64,000 nt of DNA from Dermanyssus gallinae (GCA_003439945.1 QVRM01006829.1:62001-126000); one strand, 5' to 3'. Positions 30,891-43,768 are shown, counted from the first letter of the stretch. Notes: a model not told the origin generated them from the sequence alone. Made by a program: numbers and translations.

Positions 30891-32472
30891 CAGTCCCTGA
30901 AAAAAATATAGGGCCACCCATGTTTGCCACATTTCACGCATTTATTATAACCGATTGTGTAAAGATCATAATGATACATGCTCACAGAGTAACAGCGGAT
31001 ACTTTTATCGACATTTGGGGTATCGGGTTACCTTAAAACACAAGATTTCGACATTTGGCACAGCTACGCTGCGAAAAAATTATAAAGTCACCACCAAGAT
31101 GCATGTCTTAGCGAGTAAATTGAGTGGAATAACAACGTTTGGGCTCATTTAACGGCTCGACAGAAACAAAGGCAGACCTCCTACCAGAAGTTTTTTCATT
31201 GTTGAAACGATAGGCTTAGGCTGGCGCCTCATGGGTAAAGAAAAGGCCCATATCAAGGCTTATAAGAACATCGGCCTCTCTAATCGCAAAATTTCCCGTC
31301 AATTAAGGCGTTGTGTCTAAGAAGTAAATAACTTTGTTAATTTAGGTAAAAACACGCCGTAAAAAAAAGAGTTCAGGCGTCCAAATTCTATTTTGGAACG
31401 AAACAACCTGCAATTCTGAAGAAAGCGTCGAACTCTGCGTCCTCGGCGAGGGCGATTGCGGCGGCGGCCGACGTGCAAACGAACGTGCGAAATGTGCAAA
31501 GCTTCCTCAGGAAGACACATTGGCAAAATACACAAGAAAAAACAACGATTGACCGCTGACCGATGAAAGCTCGTCTTGACTTCACCCACGATAAAATGTC
31601 ATGGACAACTGAGTGCCCACGATACGATGTCATGGACCACTGAGTGACACAGAGTGTTTTTTTTCGGATGAAAAAAGTTTAACTTTGATGAACCGGATCG
31701 ATGTAACTATTATTTGCTTGAAGTCCGCAAGGAAAAACGAATTTTGTCAAAACGTCACTCAGGTGGCGGTTCAGTGGTGATCTGGGCTGCTGTCGGGTAT
31801 TATACAAAGTCGCCAATTGTTTTTTTAGACGGCCGTGTTTATTCGACGCGCTACGGGGATTTACTAAAAAAGTAATCGGCGCATTTTAAGCTGATGGGAG
31901 GGCCAGACTTCGTTTTTACGCACGATAACGCCCCGACTCACACCGCCAGGCGGATCGCAAGCTGGTTCGACCAACGTCACATTGAAGTCCTTCGCTGGCC
32001 TGCACTCTCACCTGATCTTAATATGATCCAGAATGTGTGGAGCTAGCTCGAACAATAAGTTTACACCGATAAAAAACAATTTTCGAGGCTTGGGACGAGC
32101 TCTTGCAAATGTCATCCAAAATTTGTTTAACACTATACCAAACCGCACTTTTGAGGTTATCAGACTTAATGGAAAGTTCACTGAGTATTAAGTATAGTTG
32201 CTAATTGCCGTGAAATTAGCCCAAATGTCGTTAATCCGCTTAATTAATTTGTTAAAACAGGTATCTTGCTAGTGGTCTTATAATTTATTCGCGGTGTAGC
32301 TGTGTCATATGTGAAAATCTCGTGGTTCAAAGTAATCAGAGACTCCAAATGTCGATAGAAGTTTCCGCTGTTACTCTGTGAGCATGTATCACTGTGATCT
32401 TTACACGATTGATTATAATAAATGCGTGAAATGTAACAAAAATGGGTGGCCCTATATTTTTTTCGGGGACTG
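30891..32472 (+). mobile_element. Tc1-like transposon, full length, degenerate (copy 3)
   Basis: 1582 bp between TA dinucleotides (30889-30890, 32473-32474), with about 210-bp inverted repeats. The transposase remnant starts near 31231 (MGKEKAHIKAYKNIGLSNRK) with a stop at GVV-equivalent codons and several frameshifts. The first catalytic Asp is kept (SDEKKF). The third position is again Gln (DLNMIQNVW), and WSWLEQ reads WS-stop-LEQ. Inserted next to an A/TA run in mitochondrial 12S-like DNA. Confidence 0.9.
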
Positions 32473-33118
32473 TATATATAATAGATACCATTTTATTTTT
32501 AAAATAAATAATAATATTAAATAAATTTAATACAGTTGACGGTATTTGATTGAATTAGAAGAATTCGCTCTATTATGGATAAAACCCCAAAATCTTATTT
32601 TATTTTACAAGTGTAGTTTGTATACCATTATTATTGTTATATATAATATTATTATAAAAATAAATTAAAATTAAAAATATTAAATCAAGGCATAATAAAG
32701 AAGAGAAGTGAATTATATTATATTTGTATTAAAAAAAAAAATTTGAAAAATTATAATAAAACAAATTTTAAAATAAAAATGTAAAAAAAAAAATATTTTG
32801 GAATTTATAATAAAATATGTACATATTGCCCGTCATTTTTAAAATTTGAAAGAAGTCGCAACTAAGTAAAATCACCGGAAGGTGCTTTTAAGAGTGAGAT
32901 TATTATATCTACATTATAATCAGACATAGTTGTGTCATTCTTATACAATAATTAATATTATTACTTACTATTATAAACTTTTAACATAGTTGTGCCATCT
33001 TTTTAAAAATAATATTTCTTTTTAAAAATAATAATAATAAAACTAAACAAAATAAACAAAAAAAATTGTTTATTATGTTTAGTTTTATTACAATAAATAT
33101 ATATATATACGGATACAT
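32473..33118 (+). other. Nuclear mitochondrial DNA: 12S rRNA 3' part and flank
   Basis: Landmarks TTTAATACAGTTGACGGTAT (32527), GTGTAGTTTGTATACCATTA (32613) and ATTGCCCGTCATTTT (32825) followed by AAGTCGCAACTAAGTA give a nearly complete 12S second half in sense orientation. After about 32930 the DNA is AT-rich without landmarks, probably the trnV/16S border or other mitochondrial DNA, up to the next retroelement. Confidence 0.85.
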
Positions 33119-34380
33119 ATATACGGCGGATTGAGTACGTGGCTGAAGAGGCACTTCCACCGGAGCAATTCGGTTTTAGGAGAGGCCGAAGCACCCGTGA
33201 TGCAACCCACGTTCTCCAGTCAGAAATCGAGCGAGCTGTGGCACAACCCAGAGGCCATCTGTATGCAGTCTTTATTGACTGCGTCAAGGCCTTTGACAAA
33301 GCCCCTCGCTATCTGCTGGTTGAAGCATTCCAACGAGCAGGAATGGGTGGCTCTCTCCTGAGTGTAATATCAAGTTTCTTTGAGGAGGACACCTTGTTGG
33401 TAGACGGTGAGCAGGGTGTATTGGAGATTAAGCAAAATGTGGGAACTCCGCAAGGAGACCCGCTGAGCTGCGTCTCGTTTACACTTCTCCTTGCTGACCT
33501 CGTCGGTTACGCCCGACAGGAGTACCAAAAAGCCGTGGTGGTGATGTATGCAGATGATATCGTGGTCGCTCATCGCGACCTAGGTGCCATCAAGCGCATT
33601 ACCTCTATGATAGAGGCGTTCCTTGTCTCGAAGGGACTTGAGATAAACACCAGGAAGACCAAAGCCATGAAATTCAGGCGTGGAGGTCGATTGGCTGCCA
33701 GAGACGTTATACGTTGCTGCGGCCAACCATTGGAGTTTGTTAACTCTTTCCAGTATCTTGGCCTTCGGGTTCATTATACGGGAACGACGTTCACAGCGCA
33801 TATAAACGAAACAGCACGGAAGGCACTTGTCTCTCTTTACGGGGAAGTAGGCAATGTCCGAAGACTGTCCGTTTTCTCAGCAGTGAGGCTCTTCATGCTT
33901 AAGATTGTTCCGAAGCTGATGTATGGCCTTGACAGGGTGTGGAACCACCTCACACTGGCGAATTTTAACCAGCTTGAGAGGTGTTTCTCATTATATATGA
34001 AGCGAGTGCTTTGCTTGTCTATTCGAGCAAGGAGCCGCTTTGTGTATCTCATGTCAGGTTGTCCACCGGCTACTGAAACAATCCGACTAAGGCTGAAGAT
34101 GCCGCGTACAGTACCATACGAATGTTTTATTTCTGAATGGGAAGCTAAAGTCGAATAGGCCAGACGGGAGGTCGGTGGTTTGGACGTTTTCAATGCCGTG
34201 CACCTTTGGTCTGGTCCTGCATGTGACAGTCGCCACGTATACACCAGGAACATAGTGCATGGTTATCACTACCTGGTATGTTCAAACGCAGCCTTTCACG
34301 AGGAGTACGAGTTGTGCACCTGTCGGTTCTGCCTGCAGAGGTGTGCCAAGTACCATGAGATCTGAGTGAAATCAATCTAA
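33119..34380 (+). mobile_element. non-LTR retrotransposon of uncertain clade, 5'-truncated
   Basis: Begins inside RT after AT-rich DNA and ends shortly after a Cys-rich C-terminus, followed by TA-rich DNA. Relics of the same family lie at 57.03 kb (minus) and 57.94 kb (plus). I do not recognise the clade. The RT style (GFRRGRSTRDA, GTPQGDPLSC, MYADD) and C-terminal Cys cluster differ from the R1-type elements here. Confidence 0.75.
33121..34365 (+). pseudogene. Reverse transcriptase with Cys-rich C-terminus, one stop
   Basis: The frame is open to TAG 34156-34158 and resumes to 34365. Motifs are EQFGFRRGRSTRDATHVL, FIDCVKAFDKAPR (first catalytic Asp region), GTPQGDPLSCVSFTLL and VVMYADDIVVAH (active site intact). 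The thumb contains FQYLGLRVHYTGTTF. After the stop comes VHGYHYLVCSNAAFHEEYELCTCRFCLQRC, a possible metal-binding end conserved in the relic at 57 kb. The endonuclease is missing by truncation. Confidence 0.8.
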
Positions 34381-34427
34381 TTGGAATTGGAATATATATA
34401 TACATATATATTCCTTATTTTTTTGCA

Positions 34428-34640
34428 GACCTTAAACATTTTAATCCTGCAAATAGAATAATTACTCCATTACATATTCAACCCGAATTATATTTTTTAT
34501 TTACTTACTTAATCCTTCGTTCAATCCCTAATAAATTAGGCGGAGTTATTATATTATCATTAAGGATTTTAATTTGATCAATTTATCCTTTAATAATTAA
34601 CAACAAATTTATTAATCAAAATTATTATATTATAAATATC
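34428..34640 (+). other. Nuclear mitochondrial DNA: cytb fragment
   Basis: Read with the invertebrate mitochondrial code it gives cytochrome b: [37 protein letters not shown]. The family has QPEWYFLFAY; here Trp is Leu. No frameshift is seen in about 70 codons, so this piece is fairly young. It is cut on the right by a retroelement tail. Confidence 0.92.
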
Positions 34641-34651
34641 CTTGCAAAAAT

Positions 34652-34739
34652 CCTTGCAAATAATTGTAAATGTATGAAACAACATACCATTGTAATTGTG
34701 TATATAATAAATAAATGACCTTGTAAAAAAAAAAAAAAA
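34652..34739 (+). mobile_element. CR1/jockey-like element, 3' tail only
   Basis: Matches the 3' end of the element at 19733-20711 (TTGTAAATGTATGAAACAAC, then ATAATAAATAAATGACCTTG) and ends in about 16 A. It is an extreme 5' truncation of about 90 bp, inserted in cytb-like mitochondrial DNA. Confidence 0.8.
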
Positions 34740-34875
34740 TATTATTTTTTCATTTTCTTTTTACTTTTATAATATTAACCTACATGAGATCTATACCTAT
34801 AGAATACCTATGAACTGATATAAATTAAATTTACATATGAATATATTTCTCCTACTTCTTATTTTTTTTGTGGAG
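34740..34875. other. AT-rich spacer
   Basis: AT-rich sequence between the short retroelement tail and the next R1-clade 3' end. It may be more mitochondrial-derived DNA, but I find no landmark. Confidence 0.3.
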
Positions 34876-36800
34876 GAGGTATTAAATGCAGTTACGCACT
34901 ATCGCTACGAGTCTCTATCTCTAGCAGTGTGGGACTCGAGCCCAACGGTTGGATGTTACTTCGTTGAGACCCATACCCACTAAACGCACCTCCCCCCTTA
35001 AGCTTCACTCTCTGATAGCCCAGATCTTCACAAAAACAGTACTATGGACTATCAGGAGAAGTGGCGAGCGCCTTTTCAGATCAATTGGCTGGGGTCGCCC
35101 AGAGGATCCAGCACTTGTCTAACACCTGCAAGCCCGTTTTCTTCGAGCTGCACTTCTTTATGAATGCTTTCGGACTGAAGCCGCAGTTGTGCCTGTCTTT
35201 CTTTGCACTTTTCATGTTTCTCCTGGAGGACTTTTTTTGCCGTAGCTGCTCCCAGTTTCCAGGCCTGCTCACTAGAGACAATGTATTCTGTAAACTTTAT
35301 TAAGCTGGACCGAGGTGGATCGCTGACCTAGTGGTGTGGGTCTCCCTCCCTGGCCCATTTCACTCGGACGAGGCTGCTTGCCCTTAACCGCGCAGCCTCC
35401 CAGGCCGAGCTCTGTAGCAGTGTGCGACTTGGAGTGTCCTCATGTGCCTCTTGGCAGAATACGCTTATCGGCGACGAAGCCTTTCCAATTCGAGACAAAT
35501 ACCAGTTGAAGTTTCCGTGTCCTGTGAGGAATAGGTGAGGTGATAGGTGAGGTCTCTCCCAGACCTCTCTATCCATGCCTTGATATCTGGCAGCAATACG
35601 CGCAGGGATCATCCAGGACCCCCGGGGGGGATGGCGTCCCACTCCTCCTGCCATGTCTTAATTGTGTCGTTTCTCTTACTGTCTTTTTCCGTCTGGGTAG
35701 GGGCACCTAATTCCCATAGTCTCTTCTTTTCGAGTGCCTTAAGATCCCAGGGGTTCGAGCCTGCCAGCACCAGAGCAGCATTCGTGCTGACTGTGCGGTA
35801 CCCCTGGATTACCCTCAGGGCTTCCACCCTCTGGGTCCTCCGTAGAATTTGTTTCGCTTTCTTCGTCTTAAAAGTTGCTCTCACCCAAACTGGCGCTCCA
35901 AATAATGCAATTGATTCCGCGACCGTCATTAGCAGTGCCCTTGTGCGGGCCCGGGGCCATGGATGTTCGGCAGAATCTTGGCTATATAGCACACACTGCC
36001 TTGGCTGCTCTTGTCGTTGCCTTTTTTATTTGGCTGAGGCCATTCATCGCAGTATCCAGTGTGACCCCGAGGTAGCGGACTTCCTTTACCATTTTAATAT
36101 TCTCGCCGTCAAGCTGTAGAGTGAGCGGACGGCTCATCTTTCTCCCTGTGAGGAGTATTGCTTCGCTCTTTTCAGGGGCCAGTCTAAGTCCCGCTGCGCT
36201 CATCTACTTGACGTTAGGTAAACAGCTTTATTTAAATTTAATTCAAATTCGTTGGCAGTTTTAGTCTGCACGACTATCGCCAGGTCGTCGGCATAGGCTA
36301 CTGTGTCCACTCCTTTGGGCAGGCCTGTCAGAGAATTCCAGAGAAGTGGGCCAAGTATAGACCCCTGCGGGACTCCGGCTGTCATTTGGAAGCTGACCTG
36401 GCCGTTGATAACTGTTCGTGCTTTAAGGTAGCTGAAAATTACATTTACCAGATACGAGGGAACTTTTTTTCGTATTAGTGTGCCCAGAATTGTTTTCCAT
36501 GGTAGATTGTTGAAGGCGTTCTTAACGTCTAGGAGGGCGACTACGAGGGGCTGCCGTGCCTGTATGGTGGAACTTCGTAGCAAATCCGCCCTGTTTGCAA
36601 CGCGCTGTATTGCAGTTAGGACTGACCGGTTCTTGCGGAAGCCGTATTGTGTGTCCGAAAGCAGGCCGTGATCCTCTGCGAAAAGCCTCAGTCTTTCCTC
36701 AATTATGGCCTCGTATCCTTTTGCCAGCGCACTCAGCAGGCATATCGGCCGGTATCCCCCGTTTCCCTTAGGAATGAAGACGACTTCAGCACGCTTCTAG
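34876..36800 (-). mobile_element. R1-clade non-LTR retrotransposon, 5'-truncated
   Basis: The 3' UTR at 34876-35060 carries gggctcgagtcccacact on the minus strand, the shared 3' motif. The ORF2 remnant extends to about 36795, where the sequence passes into AT-rich DNA. The 5' half, with ORF1 and endonuclease, is absent. Confidence 0.8.
35081..36795 (-). pseudogene. R1-clade reverse transcriptase, partial and frameshifted
   Basis: From right to left: LLSALAKGYE-type fingers; TIQARQPLVVALLDVKNAFNN (LDVKNAFN motif); GVPQGSILGPLLWN, followed directly by LTGLPKG (about 7 residues lost); and VAYADDLAIVV (intact active site). After frame shifts come LAPEKSEAILLTGRK, RTVSTNAALVL and LFLTGHGNFNWYLSRIG. 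In the C-terminal Cys motif the first Cys is changed (SPISVFCQEAHED). Inactive. Confidence 0.8.
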
Positions 36801-37082
36801 CGACTACTTTTTATTAACACCTATCTTTTATTACATGTAATTGATTATTTAAGTTAAAAAACTTTTTGTTTTGAAAATAAAATATAAGAATATACTCTTA
36901 TTAATCTTTTAAATTTATAAAATATAGAAAAAATCAATTTTTTATTTTGAAAATAAATAGTTTAATTAACTTCAATTTTTATAATAAAAATAATACAATT
37001 ATCATTACAACCATAACTATTTTTGTAAATTAAATAGAACAACTTGCATACAATACATTATAATGTATTATTGAATATATAA

Positions 37083-37120
<38 letters not shown>

Positions 37121-37140
37121 AATATTGTGATGATTTATTA
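36801..37140. other. AT-rich spacer with (TA)n
   Basis: No gene seen. It ends with a pure TA run at about 37085-37118. It could be mitochondrial-derived by composition, but has no landmark. Confidence 0.35.
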
Positions 37141-37643
37141 ATCATTTGCAATACGTTTGCACACTCGGCAGTGCTCGCCTTAATAAAATGGTGGTAAAAA
37201 GGTGTCACGTGAAGTTAAGAGTCTGTTGTTTTTTCTATTCTTGTCCGTGTCCTTGCTTGATGGTAGTCCCCGCTCTTATGGACCCGGTGCGAGCGGTATA
37301 TCCTCAAGGTTCCTTGCAAAGTTAAAACGGTGAGATCCATAAGATTCCTCTTCGTGACGCCGAGCCCTAAGAGCGTCCTCGCAGATTCGGAGTCCCATAC
37401 ACCACTCATAGAGATAGTGATGGATCCGTCTCTGCGAGGTTTTTGCGGGTCGGGGAGCGCCGCTCTTAGGAACTCGACGTCATATTTGGCGATCTTGTCT
37501 TGCCGTGCTTTTGCCAGGTCCCGGTTCGGGCCGCAAACCTCGGCATCTAAAACCCAGACCTCGGTAGGTGTTGTTATTACGAGGTCGGGCTTTAGACCCG
37601 GTGCGCCCGGTCGACGGAATACTCGCTCACGAACCACCTCATG

Positions 37644-38316
<673 letters not shown>

Positions 38317-38525
38317 AATCACCTTACTACACATTTTTTTGGTTTAGTTAATATTGGAAAAATACCTTCTCGAATACATATTGCATTAATTCATTAAAAA
38401 TTTAAATGTGGTAATGTTATATTATGTTTATTTATAGTTTTAAAAACTTAATCCACATTCATATTACTTTTTATATTTCGGAGGGTTAGGGATTTTCATC
38501 TAATTGAAGGGTAGCATATTTTAAA
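38317..38525. other. AT-rich DNA, possibly mitochondrial-derived
   Basis: Continues the flank of the duplication. A frame without early stops under the mitochondrial code exists (TTHFFGLVNIG), but I could not match it to a mitochondrial gene. No function assigned. Confidence 0.3.
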
Positions 38526-40429
38526 CAAAATGTTTCATATTTGAACTCGAATAGCAACGACATCGCGCAAGCGTAAAATTCAGAACGCCGCCGTAGCTAT
38601 AGCTAACGAACATGTTCAACGTTTATATTTACACGATAAGTTTGTTTATATATCACATTTCAGGTAAACTAAACAGCTATTTCAACGGAGGAGATATGTC
38701 CACGTAGAGCAGTTTTTGAGTGCGCCTTCCTTCGCACGTCCAAGGAGCAATCAGCATTCGTTTTCGCACTGGTACGTTTGCGGATTGGTTATTGTCTAAA
38801 GTTCATTTGGTAGGTCTTCTGCAAAACATGCGGACATATACATGCATATACCTTTAGAAAAAAAATATGTATAATTTTTTTTTACACTTCGTATATATAT
38901 ATATATATATATATTTAGTCTTACCAAACTATGCGACCATAATGTTGTAATACTGGAGCTCTTAGATTTTGGTCCTAATGTAGGTGAATCATGGGGTTGT
39001 TTCGACCGCGGGGTGGCGTTCTAAGCACGATGTGCCCAACGATTAGTATGTTGTTCCAGCTGTTAGCGCTGCTTTTGCTACACAGGGCACAAGGGCAAGT
39101 AAAATGTTGACGAGCATCGCAGCGACCAGGACCTAGTCGAGCGGTGCATTTTTCAACCATCTTGCTCAATCGCTTTACCACTATGCTTCTCGCAGCGTGT
39201 TTTCCACCAACGTGTTTTGCTAGCAAGCACTTCCGAGGTACCGATGTTGACAAAAGGCGAGGGGTAATGGAGAACCATCCAATGCAGTCGTTTAGAGCTT
39301 CTGCTTTTTCAAACACGCCGCTCGCATTGAGCGCAGACGACTATTGTCGGGAAAGATGGTAGCGACCGTTTTGGTTCAACCACTTCCAGCCACTTGAAGT
39401 CATGATACAGGTTATCTAAAGTAGCGGATCAAAGTTGTTTGCTATCTTTTGTTACCTTGCTTCAAGCGGTCTGCAACGAACCAAGTGACCAAATCAACTG
39501 CTTTTTGAGAAAGCGACACCGACTGTAACATGTCGATGTTTTTGTGTTTGTTATGGGGGTGGAAAATACATTTACGCACGCCCGCCGAAGTTGTTTGCCA
39601 GGTGTGGAACTCGACGACAGCAGAAAGTACTGGACTCTATCCTGTCCGCGTGTAATACACACTAAACACCACTTCCTCCAGCCCGACTGTTACGTACCGA
39701 GAGAGCGAGTACGCTCACTAGATTTTAGGTAGACATACAAAAAGCATGGTCTTCAGCAATCCGGTGCTCTGCGCTACCGCCAAAGGTTCAGAGGCACCAT
39801 CGTAGAAGACAATTCTTCTCCCGGCATCACGGCGTTTCGCTGATCACTCGTTGAGCACCCCAGAGTCACTTAAAAGCTGATTGACATTAGAACGCGCCAA
39901 GCTTAAAAGACCCGCTCGTCCCATGTTTGAAGCGTTACGTGAACGCAAGTTGGAATTGCAAATTGTGTGTGCTGAAAGTACGCAATTAACTCGTTCGTCA
40001 AGGTGACACATACGATGGAATGTCGGCACATAGTGTATGTCATCGCACGGTTTTTAACTCTTAACAGAAGTTTACTATATTTACGTTTCTCGTATAACAC
40101 TAAAACCTATTTTCAAAGAACTTTCCGCTTAAACGATCCGTTTAGAATGGCTTTTCGAAATTATGGATTTTAAGTGGCACATCTACAGCGTTTAGTCGCT
40201 CTACAGTTGTCGTTCTTTAAAGATTATTTTGAATAACGTTTTTTATGCTTGCTGCACATGCCTCTAATTCAACTTGAATGGTGAATTGCAATGGTTGAGA
40301 AGTTTCTAGCTGTGTCAGATCCAGTTTGTGGCCGAGCTGTTCCCATCTTCAGAATTCATTTCATACATGTATTAAAAGATCATCTGGCTTGTAATCTAGG
40401 TAAATTTGGAATTGGAATGGTAGTGCTTT
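38526..40429. other. Unrecognised DNA
   Basis: No recognised gene. Short minus-strand frames at 38975-39316, 39462-39662 and 39844-40029 could be pieces of one decayed protein: they are adjacent, on the same strand, and the first is Cys-rich near its end (CDARQHFTCPCALC). I cannot name a family. A (TA)n run lies at 38892-38913. Confidence 0.3.
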
Positions 40430-40812
40430 GTATATAGGGGCACACACTCGGCTTAGATAGTTGTGTTTATACGTTGTTTTTACTCATAGTTGTGAATTCT
40501 GAAGATGCTGTACAAGTGAAGTGTACTTCGTTTGTGCGAATATTTAAAAGTGTGTAGCCTTACATGTTGTTCGTGTTCAATCAAACATACCAGCTGCTGT
40601 TTTGGTGTTCTTGTGATACTCAATAACCACGGCGATTGTGTAAAGTGCTTATAAAAAGCACTCCTTGGACTTTGTTGAGAGTGATTTTCTACTTCGTTGT
40701 TTGAATCATGTTTTTTTTAATTTTTTAATTATTTTTATTTGCCGAGAACTTAAGCGTTGTGAAATGCAGTTCCGTAAATAAACCACGTTTGAAATTGAAA
40801 AAAAAAAATTGA
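40430..40812 (+). other. Possible retroposed transcript 3' end
   Basis: Non-coding sequence ending GTAAATAAACCACGTTTG (AATAAA-type signal at 40776-40783), then AAATTG and an A-run of about 11 at 40798-40808, then a second A-run. An A-tail 12-20 bases after such a signal is the hallmark of a reverse-transcribed RNA or of a real polyadenylation site beside an A-rich stretch. No ORF is associated. Confidence 0.35.
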
Positions 40813-41792
40813 AAAAAAAACAAATGGCTACTGGAAGGTGCCACTTTGTACAGATCGTGTTTTGGGGTCACTAGAAAAGATGATCATTTAGCTGTAGGTG
40901 CTACACGCTTAACTTCTCCCATTCTAAGACAACAAATGCCTTGCAAATTTTGGTGTTTTAAATTCACCGGGCTTCTCTTCCTGTGCTCGTTGCACTGTGA
41001 GATATTCTTTCACATGCTATTCAGAAACCTGTTGGTGTAATAGCGTGAGTTCCGCTGAACACAAGAACGTAGATGTACGGCACAGGGAAACGTGAAACGA
41101 AAGTGCCAGACATAATACCTTTTCAGCCTAACTGAATACGTTTTAGTTCTTCGCTGAAAGCATCACAAACGTGGCTCATTACTTGTATCTTCCCTTCAAC
41201 GAACAACACTTTATCAAAACAACGTGATCATTGTCATCGGTCGAGAATAATGTTGCTTTTGCATCAAGCAGCTCCGAGTTCTCCTCATCCGTTTCTTTGT
41301 ATGGCGCTTACGTATTCCGCCTTGCTCCGCTCAGACATAAGCCAGCTATTCCTGTGCCAGTTCGTGGGTAAAAACAGTGTTTTCCTGTTTCTCTGCCGCG
41401 CAGTTAGCTGGCTACGGTAAATTTGGCGGCTTTACCTACTTCGAAGCGGTGTGCCCGGCTGGTGTTACTCAGCCGTACCCCGGATGCACTATGGCAGCAG
41501 TCAAGTTGTTCGTGTTAAGTGTACCATCGTATGGTACCGTCATCAGTGTAGTACTTGGTGTGTAATTTGTGAAGCCTGTAGTGTGTGCAAATGCAACAAA
41601 TTGAGAGGAAGCCATTCCAATTTATGCAAGGTGCGCTTTTATGTCTGGAAGCACCGACCCAAGAACGAATGTATAAAAATTGATGTAACTTACGTCAATA
41701 TCTAAATAGTAATTCTATTTGCAGATTTTTCAATCCGTAATCTATTACAGTAAGTTTTGAGAATGCCTGGTTTCTGCGCATATATATGTATA
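40813..41792. other. Unrecognised DNA
   Basis: Mixed composition, short frames only (62-84 codons), with no motif that I recognise. Nothing supports a gene here. Confidence 0.3.
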
Positions 41793-42770
41793 TACAGAGT
41801 CATACATATCGTTAAGTACTTATTGCGAGGTTTGGTAGAACTTACCAAAAAAATATTTTTTCCAATGGAAGGAAGACGCGGAAACGTCTTGTTTAGGAGA
41901 GAGAAGTTTATAAAAGTAGTTATTCTGCATTTTTTCTCCTACACAGTTGTGCGAAATCTACGTTTGCGGGAGAACTAGTCAACGCATGAAGGAACCGATT
42001 ATACCGGCGTGTTCGGAGGAAAATTCTGCACCACGGAAGACACTTCACTAGCTTGCGTAGCAACAAGCGAATAACCAGATTAATAAAAAAGTCGTAAGAA
42101 GTCGCTACGTTACGTTAACGCTTTTTCATGAAAAATTGTAAATTTTTTCCGTTGCGACCAAAAATTTACGTCTAAAAGACCACTCTCACGCAATAGCAAA
42201 TTTAATGCCCACCATTTTCGTACCAAGGTGATGGTGCTTCGTTACGTAGTTGTCAAGTAACTAAGCGTTTTCGACGATAGTTGTTATGTTTTACGTGCAA
42301 GTTTTCACGTTCAGAATCGTAAACATTTGCCAATACGTTTCCGCTCCCTCCTTCCACTAAGAAAAATCATTCTCTTGCTGAGTTCTACTAAACCTCAAAA
42401 TATGTACCTAACTTTCTCATACACCCTATGCAAGTATGCAGGTCTTCACTTGCGATATGGCTATCAAAAAAGCTTAGTTACTTGACAACTATGTAACGCA
42501 ACCATCACTTTGGGACGAACATGGTGGGCATTAGATCTGCTATTGCCTGAGACTAGTCTGGACGTACATTTGTGTCGTAATGGAAAAAAATTACGATTTT
42601 TCACAATGCAAGACATAATAACATTTTGACTTTTTATGACTTTCCTTAACCTGGATATTTGGCTAGCTGGCAAGCTAGTAAAGTGTCCTCAGAATTTTCC
42701 TCCGAACACGCCGGTATAATCTCGAAACCAAACCTCGAAATAAGTACATAACGATATGAATGACCCTGTA
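41793..42770. mobile_element. Fold-back element with long inverted arms
   Basis: The left end TACAGAGTCATACATATCG and the right end (read inward) TACAGGGTCATTCATATCG start two arms that stay alignable for about 300 bp. Shared blocks include ACCGGCGTGTTCGGAGGAAA, TAATGCCCACCAT and TAGTTGTCAAGTAACTAAGC. The left arm carries about 170 extra bases (41836-42005). A loop of about 170 bp lies between 42287 and 42459. There is no transposase ORF. It fits a non-autonomous fold-back or MITE-like DNA transposon. Target duplication not clear. Confidence 0.75.
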
Positions 42771-43072
42771 TATCTATGGGGTTCTACAAGATAGGTCAAC
42801 ATGCGAGTATATGAGAGTACAGACATAGATATGTGCATACATATGCTTTTGTGAACGTACGCAGACGCATTCGTTCACCTGCGACCGTACCTCAATACAA
42901 AACGAGATCGGCATATGAACGATGCATGATGAGCAACGGAAACGGGACACGAAAAAAACGAGAATTTGGTACCAAGGACTGTTCGTTGCGACGGTCCGAC
43001 AAGCCGTTGCGGCCGCATGCTGCTTCATTAAGCTTTTGCGGGTTGAGTTCACACTGGCTTAGGTGTGGATGT
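42771..43072. other. Unrecognised DNA
   Basis: About 300 bases without a supported gene, ending at the stop side of the basic repeat frame. No structure seen. Confidence 0.3.
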
Positions 43073-43768
43073 TTATCGTCCTGATCTACTCGACCCTTGG
43101 TAGACCCGGGGCTTAACCTGTGGGAGCCTTGGCGGCCGAGTCTTCTCCTGCGAGACCCTTGGCGACCGAGTCTTCGCCTGCGAGACCCTTGGCGACCGAG
43201 TCTTCGCCTGTGAGACCTTTGGCGGCCGAGTCTTCGCCTGTAAGACCCTTGGCGGCCGGGTCTTCGCTTGTGTGACCCTTCGCGGCCGGGTCTTCGCTTG
43301 TGTGATCCTTCGCGGCCGGGTCTTCGCCTGTGAGATCTTTGGCGGCCGGGTCTTCGCCTGTGAGACCCTTGGCGGCCGGGTCTTCATCTGTGAGATCCTT
43401 GGCGGCTGGGTCTTTGCCTGCGACACCCTTGGCGGCTTTGTCTTTGCCTGCGAGACCCTTGGCGGCCGGGTCTTTGCCTGCGAGACCCTTGGCGGCCGGG
43501 CCTTTGCCTGCGAGACCCTTGGCGGCCGGGTCTTTGCCTGCGAGACCTTTGCTGGCCGGGGCTTTGCCTATGGGACCCTTGCTGACTGGGGCTTTGCCTT
43601 TGCGACCCTTCCTAGGCGGGGCTTCGCCTGCCCGGCCCTTCTTGGCGATACCGTTTTTGTTGAGCGCAGCTTTGCTTGCAGGATCTTTGCTAAGTGGAGC
43701 CTTATCTGCAGGGCCCGTGCCATTACTCTCCTCATCCTATGTTGAAGTACACATACGCATCTTGTCAT
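43073..43768 (-). CDS. Basic decapeptide-repeat protein or minisatellite, one in-frame stop
   Basis: A 30-bp tandem repeat at about 43100-43620. On the minus strand it encodes about 17 copies of a decapeptide like SQAKTRPPRV, rich in Lys, Arg and Pro. One frame runs from ATG 43768 to 43073 with a single TAG at about 43568. The first repeats are more diverged. The composition recalls linker-histone or sperm-protein tails, but I do not recognise the protein. The plus strand is also open through the repeats (GGRVFACETL), because the unit lacks stops, so coding is not proven. The upstream side has CTATAAATGA. Confidence 0.35.
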
